A stretch of 64,000 bases of DNA from Hydrangea macrophylla (lineage: Eukaryota > Streptophyta > Magnoliopsida > Cornales > Hydrangeaceae): the NCBI GenBank assembly GCA_033977485.1, contig CM066990.1, forward strand, positions 12,266,501-12,330,500, read 5' to 3'. Each line of letters begins with the position of its first letter. The first letter of the stretch is position 1. Below the pieces are notes generated by a model, which saw only the letters and a list, made by a program, of their open reading frames with translations, was not told the origin of the DNA and did no database searches. Position numbers and translations under genes: made by a program. This document shows positions 56,369-64,000 of this stretch, piece by piece.

Positions 56369-57429
56369 TCAATTGTCTAGCATCAACAGTTTCTCCCATG
56401 TTATGAATTCAAAGCCTATTTTTGACCCCTTTTCAAATTCGAATGCAAACATGACTTGTAATATATGGCTCTCTCCATTTTTTCGCAAGGATTATAATTA
56501 CACAATTGGTTTTAACTAATTTCAATCGTAGCTCTCAAATTTTATGAAAAAATGAGAGGAGACGAAATTTCATTTTTAATATACGTCACGATATGAATGA
56601 ATTAGGCTCTATAACTTAAACCGTAGTCTCTATGTACTATAATCTTTCAATTTTATCTCTAAAAAAGATTTTGGTTGAGTTTGAAAAATCACCATTTTTG
56701 AGCTTGAGCTTCCATGGGGAAATTGACAATGGTGATTCTACAATAGACTATTACCACACCAAATAAGCATGAAATTTACATTCTAGGTGAGTTTAGAATA
56801 CTCACAGAGGGTTCTAGCACAAAAATTAGAGACCGAGAATTTTTGCCGAATAATCCGTCGAATAATCCATCGTCTTGAATTTTCTACCCCCTCTCTTGAT
56901 ATATATATAAGTATGTTTGACTGTGTGTGTATATATATGTATACAATCTATGTGTGTCTATTGATCTTAATAGAGATCAAGAGAGAGTTGAGAGAAAATT
57001 GGGAGTGAATTGAGAGAGATTGAGAGACTGTTAGAGTTTTAAGAGATGGACACGTACATATATATTGATATATGATTGGCTCCAAGAAACAAGTAGATAT
57101 CACCCGGTGTGGTTGGGCTCACGTGCTCCCACACCCGAGATGCGGTATAAACGTAGTTTAAAACATAAATTGGTATTTTACAGTTGAAACAAAAATACAG
57201 AAAATCATATAATTGTAGGGTCGATTAAATTATGGGTTATACAAAATATAGATATGGTTTTGAAATCCATAGAAATTAATTTCAATATTTACAGAAATTA
57301 CGGTTTGACCCCAAATAAATATTATGAATAGAAATTAAAATCAAATATACATTTTATTAATGAAAATGAAAATACAGGGTGTTACATTCTACCCACCTTA
57401 ACAGAGATTTCGCCCGAAATCTGAGCTAA

Positions 57430-60400
57430 CTAATCCTGAAACAACTCGGGGTCTCTATTCCTCATGCCTGACTCTAACTCCCACAAAGCTTCTCCCTCGT
57501 CATGATGCCTCCACTGAACCTTCACCAAAGGAGCGTCCCTTCTTCTCAGCCTCTTGATACTTTGGTTAAGAATCATCACAGGTCTATCCTTGTAGGCAAC
57601 ATTCTGACTCGTCTCAATGTCATCAAAATTTACCACGTGTGAGGGATCCCGTATGTATTTCCTTAACATACTGACATGGAATACATTATGAACACCAGAC
57701 ATATTTGGTAGCAACGCGAGTCGGTACGCCACTTTTCCAACACGTTCCAATACCTCAAACGGTCTGATGAAACAAGTCGCCAACTTTCCTCTTTTCTGAC
57801 CAAAACGTACTATTCCCCGAATGAGTGAAACCGTAAAAGGAGCACGTGATCTCCGATACTGAACTCCAAGTCCTTTCGATGCCGATCCGCATAACTCTTG
57901 CAGCTACTCTGTGCAGCTTTCATTCTTTCCTTGACCAGTGAAATCTTCTCATTGGTTTCCCTCACCAAATTTTGGTCCCAATAATTTTGTGTCCCCCACT
58001 TCTGCCCAACACAATGGAGATCGACATGGCCGTCCGTACAAGGCTTTGAACGATGCCATCCCTATAGTCGAGTGCTAACTATTGTTATACGCAAATTCGA
58101 CTAATGACAAGTACGTCTCCCAAGACTCTTAAAAGTCGATTGCACAAGCTCTAAGCATATCTTCCATAATCTGATTAACACGCTCGGTCTGTCCATCGGT
58201 CTGAGGATGGAAAGCAGTACTCATCTTGAGTGAGGTTCCCATAGCTTCTTGCAAGCTTTCCCAAAAACAAGAGGTGAAACGTGCGTCACGGTCTGATACG
58301 ATCGACACAGGTGCACCATGAAATTGCACAACCTGTTGTATGTACATACGACTCATCTTCTCTACTGGGTATATCATACTATAAGTAATGAAATGAGCAG
58401 ACTTCGTCAGTCGGTCCACAATCACCTAAATGGCATCATGATTCTACTGAGACCAAGGTAATCCTACTACAAAATCCATAGTGATGTACTCCTACTTCCA
58501 ACCTAGAACGGGTAGTGGTTGCAACAATCCCAAAGGTTTTTGATGTTCGGCTTTGACTTGTTGACACATCAAACACTTAGATACAAATTCGGCTACGTCC
58601 TTCTTCATACCTTCCCACCAGAAATTTCTCTTCAAATCTTTGTACATTTTTGTTTCTCCCGAGTGAATTATATATCTTGACTTATGTACTTCCTCCAAGA
58701 TATCATTTCTCAACTTTCCACAATCGGGTACACATAATCTGTCTTCTACATCTGTATCCTCCATCGTTTCCCACTTTCCATTCTATCGGATCCTTTTCGA
58801 ACATTTTCACAAACCATGTCTGAAAATTTTCATCTTCTTTTGGGGCTTCAATAATGCGGTCAATAAGGATAGGCTGTAGGATAAGACATCCAAAAAGTTG
58901 CCCTTCTCATTCCTCAGCATTCTGTACCTCAAACTCCGCCAACGTCTCCAATGCTCACCATTCTCCAACCATTAGGGAGGCAATTATCTCATGAGATTAC
59001 CGACTTGAAGCTTCAATAACCATCTTACCAGGGTGATATTCTAATGTGGAGTCGTACTCTTTAATCAACTCCATCCATTTGCATGGTCTCATGTTCAACT
59101 ATTTCTGTGTGAACAAATATTTCAGACTCTTGTGATCAGAGAGCAAATCAAACTTCTCACCGTAGAGATAATGTCTCCCAATCTTGAGTGCAAAAACCAA
59201 TACCGCCAATTCCAAATCATGAGTGGGGTAGTTCAATTTGTTTGGCTTCAACTGTCTAGATCTGTAGGCGATAACTCTACCGTCTTACATAAGTACGCAC
59301 CCTAATCCTTGGTACGATGTGTCACTAAAGATAGTGAATGTCTCATCAGGCTTGGGTATAGCTAGTACCGGTGAGGTGGTGAGTCTCTCTTTCAATTCTA
59401 AAAGGCGCGCTCATGCTTCTCTGTCTACTCGAATCTCTGAGCTTTCTTAGTCAGTCAGATCAATGGTGCGACTATCTTAGAGAATCCCTCGATAAATCTC
59501 CGATAATAACCTGCAAGTCCAAGGAAACTCCTAACCTCCGTAGGGTTGCTCGTGTTCTTCTGCTAACTTAGAATAGATCAAAATATCATCTATGAAGACA
59601 ATAACCAACTGATCCAAATTAGGCTTGAACACTCCGTTCATCAGATCTATAAACACTGTCGGGGCATTTGTCATTCCAAACAGCATCACCAAAAATTCAT
59701 AGTGACCATATCGGGTCCTGAAAGCAGTCTTAGGTACGTCTTCCTTCCTTACCCTCAACTAATGATATCCCGACCGTAGGTCTATCTTGGAGAATGTTGT
59801 AGCTCTCTGTAGTTGATTAAACAAATCGTCGATCTGAGTTAAGGTACTTATTCTTGATAGTTACTCGGTTTAATTCTCTGTAATCGATACACAGCCGAAG
59901 TGTTCCATCTTTCTTCTTCACAAATAATAGTACTCCCCAAGGCGATGTACTTGGATGTATAAAACCCAGATTCTCGAGCTCTTGAACTTGTTCTTTCAAT
60001 TCCAATAGTTCAGCAGGGGCCAGTCTGCAGGGGACCTTTTGTGATTAGTGCGGTGCCTGGTATAAGTTCAATACAGAATTCAATACTTTTCTCAGGTGGT
60101 AGACCAGAAATGTCTTGAAATACTTCTTCAAAGTTCTTGACTACATGTACAGATGACACGGTCATCTCTGTATTGACGACTTCGATGCTAGCTAAGCACC
60201 TTGTGAGGAACATATCTCCCAAAGGGTTACTTTGGAAATCAAGGGATTGATTCCCATTGTCGGAGAATGTAATTCTCTTCCTCGCACAATCCAACTTTGC
60301 TTGATTCTGAAATAGCTAATCCATACCTAGGATTATGTCAAACTCCTTCATTGAAAGGACAATCAACCTAAGGGACAATCCTTGCATACATGTCCTAACT

Positions 60401-60545
60401 TGACTGTGGCTCCTAATGGTGAGGTAACCTTAAAAGCTTTCTCTAAACGGTGAGGTAGAATACCTAGTCTTCGAATAGTGTTAACAGATATGAATGAAAG
60501 TATAGCACCCGTATCAAATAAAACTTTAACATGGAAGTTAAACAT
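57430..60545 (-). pseudogene. Element K pol: protease, RT, RNase H, integrase, chromodomain, broken
   Basis: From 60545 downward: retropepsin LFDTGAILSFIS; pre-RT spacer with SGLPPEKSIEF; RT with [43 protein letters not shown] and [10 protein letters not shown] (FIDD where most have YxDD); a decayed RNase H region at about 58800-59530; integrase with zinc-binding CLMCQQVKAEHQ, VDRLTKSAHFI, SDRDARFTS and HPQTDGQTERVN; a linker VGKVAYRLALLP and NVFHVSMLRKYI; and chromodomain RDAPLVKVQWRHH...EALWELE ending at 57430. Frame changes and stops separate nearly every block, so no full Pol could be made. In live chromoviruses the chromodomain steers integration to heterochromatin. Confidence 0.88.
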
Positions 60546-60587
60546 AGTTAATGTACCTTCTACCGCTTGCTGATCGAGCTGAGCTAT

Positions 60588-61292
60588 TTATAGTTTCTCC
60601 TTTTCATAAACAGTTTTATCATATCCAGTGGCATCAAGAAAAACAACATTCAAACGAGTTTGACCCTGATGACCATACGTCACTCTTTTAGGAGTAGTGC
60701 AATACTTGCTGATGTGACCAAGTTTACCACAATTATAATAGACTATATTCTTATGAGCGATGCGCTTAGGTGCCTTGCAGTCTCGAGCCAAATGACCGGG
60801 GGTGCCACAGTTAAAGCATTGCATTATCCTCTCGGGTAAATCACATCCTTTGTCAAAATGCCCAGGCATCTGGTAGTTAAAACAGACTTGAGGTTTGGTT
60901 TTCCATTTCTTCTTCTCCACTTTCGGTGCACACCTTTTCTTGCGATGGTGATGCAGACTACTGTGTTCCATCCATTGAGTTCCACTGCAATTATACCAAA
61001 TGTGAATTGGTAGGTTACAATTAGCACAGAGGTAGCTTGGTCTGCTTGTACCCTTGTTCTTAATTGGAGTCACCATCTCTTGGAACTTCCTTTTGCCTGG
61101 CTAAAGTTCAGATGATTTCTTAAGGAAACTCTCGTATAGACAATCTCCTAACTGGCCTACGATGACCCTATCTCCCATCTCCCATAAGCTCAGAATAAAC
61201 GATTTGACCAAGCCAGTGGGATCGACTTCTGGGGATAACAGCTGGGATAGTTTGGTTGATTGGTTCTTGGTTCTCTGAGACGTTTCAGCCAT
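60588..61292 (-). pseudogene. Element K Gag remnant with serial zinc knuckles
   Basis: MAETSQRTKNQSTK at 61292 runs to a stop at 61101. A second frame from 61076 carries four CCHC-like fingers: CANCNLPIHIWYNC, CFNYQMPGHFDKGC (second Cys replaced by Tyr), CFNCGTPGHLARDC, and YYNCGKLGHISKYC (first Cys replaced by Tyr). The capsid domain expected between start and knuckles is largely gone, so Gag is internally deleted. Confidence 0.82.
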
Positions 61293-61954
61293 CTATGCTC
61301 CTACACGCAGGTCCAGCCTAATGGGTTAATATCACTATATAATATACTCATACTATAATATAAGTATACAACAAAATATAAGTATACACAATATAATTCA
61401 AGTATGCATAATATACGAAACACATGTTCGACTTTAGAAAGTTTAATAGCAAAGGGATCGCATTCTTATTCTCCTTCCAAACTCTGGGTTGTAGGCTATG
61501 CTGACTGTTCCGAGATTTGACTCAGGAAGTTTTTCAATGCCTAAGCTATTCATAAGGGCTATGGCTTACCTTAACTTCTTAGGAACTCAGCTACTATCTG
61601 CCTATATGGACTTCATATGTCATGACTAACTTGGCTAATTTCTAAATGGATACGCCCGAGGATATTTGGCGACTGCTAACATTCCTGTTGATGTGACCAA
61701 AACATGTACAATCGTCCCTACGATGAAACCAACCTGGAATTCAAGTTCTGAACTAAGGACAATCGGTACTAACCAACTAAAGACTAGAACCTAGTTATTT
61801 GGTAAACCTAAGTTTGGCAACTCAGACATAGACTTAGAGAAACTTGGTTGCATAGCTTAGTAAAACCTAAATTTAACATATCTCACTAACCTATGGCGTG
61901 AATAACTAAGCCTGGTCAAACTAGAGATAACTTGGCTATGGTACCACTAAATCT
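61293..61954 (-). other. Element K leader region, no gene
   Basis: 660 bp between the Gag start and the 5' LTR; ATATAAGTATAC repeats near 61345-61410. PBS-like site next to the LTR. Confidence 0.6.
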
Positions 61955-63489
61955 TGTCACGCCCCGACGTAGCATAAATATGGAAAGCATTTAGTTTCCT
62001 TTATGGACCCGTAGGTCATGACAGTTTGAAGGATCGATTCCGTCCCAAACATCGAACAACATAAAACCATAAATCAGAGTAGAGCAATCAAGGCTTACAA
62101 AACTTTTCTAACTTAATAATTATTACAGTACGGGATCACCTAAAGGCACAGACCACCTTGGAACAAAATCATAGCTATCATCTATTATAGTCATCCTTAT
62201 TACAAAACCAGTTCATAATTTAAAACATATAATTATAATGATAAACCGTTTCTCTTCAAAAGCAGCCTTTCTCAATTATCATAGTCATAGGGTCCCTCCT
62301 GATTATAACCTGAAAAGCCTAGACATGAATGTCTAGGACGCATCAACGTCGTCAGCTTTGAGATGCTGGTGAGTATTAAAAACATATGCTCGAATGTAAA
62401 ACATACTCATTTACTATTTTCCATTTTACAGTTTCGTTTAAACAATATGTTAATATCATAGAAATGAATTCACGTTATAAAACAGGTAAGAATTACATTA
62501 GTAAATTTTAATTCATATAACATATGACCGTGCATGAAAACAATGCACCAACTCATCTTACCGACTCTTTTCTCTCGACCACACACCAACCCACTCTATC
62601 ACACCAGTATCTTTGAAATACTCTGATAGCCACACTTTAGCACAGGGGTACTAGGAAGTGTCTAGTTTGCCTCACACTTTAGTACGGGGTACCAGGGAGT
62701 GTCCAATACCTCACACTTTAGTACCTAATCCGTCTTGCAAATACCGGAGGAAACCTCATGTAATATCCAGACTCGGGTACCAGGGAGTGTTCGTAGGCCA
62801 TACTTTAGCACTACCATGAGTGCCAGGGAATGTCTAAGTTCGGCATCACACACTTTAGTGCTACCATGGGCGCTAGGGAGTGTGCAGTTTTGCCACCGTC
62901 TCATTTCAAAGACACTCTAGCTGCAATCTTAAAAACATCACATTTTGGTACACAATTACCAGGGAGTGTCCACAACACCATCTCAACCACACACTCTTTT
63001 CAACACTGACCAACACTCACTATGCATGTACAACTGACCCCACATGTATGTAATGGAACTTAATACAAAAATTTAAAGTATTGGAAATGATAACCATGGA
63101 TATACGAGAAGAAATCAAATCTTATATGAAGCAACCGGTGAATTCATCAAAGAATGCTTTAATATGATTTTATCGCTACTAGAACACAAGTGGGTTTACT
63201 TTGAAGCAATGCCCTAAAAAATGAGTTATAATTTTTGTGCATGAATTACATATCAAAAGAAAGGTCTTTGAGTCTAGTATTTTACAGTTGAAACAAAAAT
63301 ACAGAAAATCATATAATTGTAGGGTCGATTAAATTCCGGGTTATACAAAATATAGCTATGGTTTTGAAATCCACAGAAATTAATTTCAATATTTATAGAA
63401 ATTACGATTTGATCCCAAATAACTATTATGAATAGAAATTAAAATCAAATGTACATTCATTAATGAAAATGAAAATACAGGGTGCTACA
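61955..63489 (-). repeat. Element K 5' LTR, with 1-kb internal deletion
   Basis: 1535 bp. It follows the 3' LTR closely except that TTTGAGTCTAG at 63276 joins directly to TATTTTACAG, omitting the segment at 56163-57172. The lost part contains the promoter-like region and palindromic array, so transcription from this LTR is doubtful. Hairpin array at 62630-62972. Confidence 0.9.
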
Positions 63490-64000
63490 GTTATGGTATG
63501 GAAGTCATGGGTTGGGTCAGTTGTCTAGTGAGTTTGTTTTCCAACCTTGGATTGCAGTGAGGGTATGGAGTCTTTACTATAACCATTGTTGGATTGGCTA
63601 TTGTTTAACAGACATTTATAAGAAGTCTAAAAGAATAATGAACCTAAACATTTTCGTGACTGCTGCTAACAGTACTTCGTAAGAACTTTTACTCACCCAG
63701 CTTGTATTCAAGCTGACAGAGTTTTATGCCGCTGGACCTTCCACGTCCAGTGATGACAGGTTTAGTAGGAGATGCTCAGTCCAAGGGCAACTACAATAAG
63801 GACGAGTGCATGGATGGAGGCTATTATGATGAGGAGTACGCTGGAGAGGACCACTACGGGGATTGCTATGGGTTTGCGAGTTGAAGATGTTGCTTTTAAC
63901 TTTCTGTTTATCTTTTCTATTTTGAGGTAGTAAATAGTTATTGAATTTTGTGACACTGGTTGTCACCCAACTACTTATTTTATTTTGTTGACTTTGAATC
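63490..64000. other. Right flank of element K; no gene recognised
   Basis: Continuation of the sequence left of 50905. A short acidic open frame (63753-63884, with NYNKDECMDGGYYDEEYAG) ends in TGA. Opposite-strand frames overlap it. No family match is apparent; it could be the tail of another repeat. Confidence 0.35.

Larger units (their letters stand above)
50910..57386 (-). repeat. Element K 3' LTR, interrupted by element J
   Basis: Segments 50910-52202 and 56133-57386 match the other LTR from TGTCA(C/T)GCC to GGTG(T/C)TACA. It keeps a kilobase (about 56163-57172) absent from the 5' LTR, holding six palindromic 20-bp repeats and, on the - strand, a TATA-like ATCAATATATATG followed by a CTCTCAATCTCTC leader-like tract near 57000-57070. 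Confidence 0.9.
50910..63489 (-). mobile_element. Element K: Ty3/gypsy chromovirus (Tekay/Del-like), decayed, with J nested in its 3' LTR
   Basis: The exact TSD GTTAT lies at 50905-50909 and 63490-63494. LTRs lie at 50910-57386 (3' LTR, 2547 bp once J and its TSD copy are removed) and 61955-63489 (5' LTR, 1535 bp, carrying a 1-kb deletion). The interior 57387-61954 encodes Gag zinc knuckles, protease, RT, integrase and a chromodomain in gypsy order, all broken. The chromodomain at the integrase end marks a chromovirus. The Tekay/Del placement is from memory of that text and is tentative. The polypurine tract is near 57387-57402 (complement TTAAGGTGGGTAGAA). A weak PBS-like TGGTACCATAGCC lies at about 61934-61946. 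Confidence 0.92.

Noticed and set aside
63724..63966. Basic 80-codon protein on the - strand
   Set aside because: It overlaps an equally unsupported + strand frame; no motif in either.

Overview
The window looks like nuclear DNA of a flowering plant, probably a woody eudicot. It holds Ty1/copia elements primed by a tRNA-Met-type site (TGGTATCARAGC), a Ty3/gypsy chromovirus with a chromodomain, a tRNA-derived SINE, TRIMs, hAT- and PIF/Harbinger-type DNA transposons, microsatellites, and one spliced host gene of the plant MEI2-like family. I cannot name the species. About 80% of the window is transposable-element sequence. I resolved most of the nesting from terminal repeats and exact 5-bp target-site duplications (TSDs). 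I named the elements A to K.

Layout. 1-13329: old copia element A (+), its 5' part outside the window, split by copia B (+, 560-5921, TSD GGATG) and copia C (-, 7932-12841, TSD ATTCT). 13395-15098: non-coding LTR element H (TSD AGAAA). 15104-16808: no gene recognised. 16814-33913: non-coding LTR element F (TSD GATAC), whose first three bases are separated from the rest by copia D (+, 16817-32038, TSD ACTGT). D is itself split by copia E (-, 19410-24189, TSD CAATC) and by copia G (+, 25227-30495, TSD GAGAG). G is the only intact element: its two 155-bp LTRs read identical and it has one 1477-residue gag-pol frame.

34595-36020 (-): the first three coding exons of a MEI2-like RNA-binding protein gene, 212 codons in perfect phase, ending inside the first RRM. 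The rest of the gene is not found in the 34.6 kb to its left. Either the third intron is at least 34.5 kb of nested retrotransposons, or the gene has been cut by them. A likely 5' UTR exon sits near 41836-42050, so intron 1 (about 5.8 kb) would hold a 320-bp TRIM and a SINE. 42499-50206: DNA-transposon territory, with a Tourist-like MITE, a 1.2-kb hAT inserted in a smaller MITE, and a 2.7-kb PIF/Harbinger derivative carrying only a decayed Myb-like gene.

50910-63489 (-): decayed Tekay/Del-like chromovirus K (TSD GTTAT). Its left LTR is split by J (+, 52203-56127, TSD AATTA), a gypsy-type element with 709-bp LTRs that encodes only a Gag, resembling the TR-GAG class. One K LTR keeps six 20-bp repeats, each with a 12-bp palindrome; the other has lost that kilobase.

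How it fits together: the retrotransposon genes are pol polyproteins (protease, integrase, reverse transcriptase, RNase H) and Gag. Only G looks able to supply them, and H, F, the TRIM and J look non-autonomous. The sole host gene with clear function is the MEI2-like gene.
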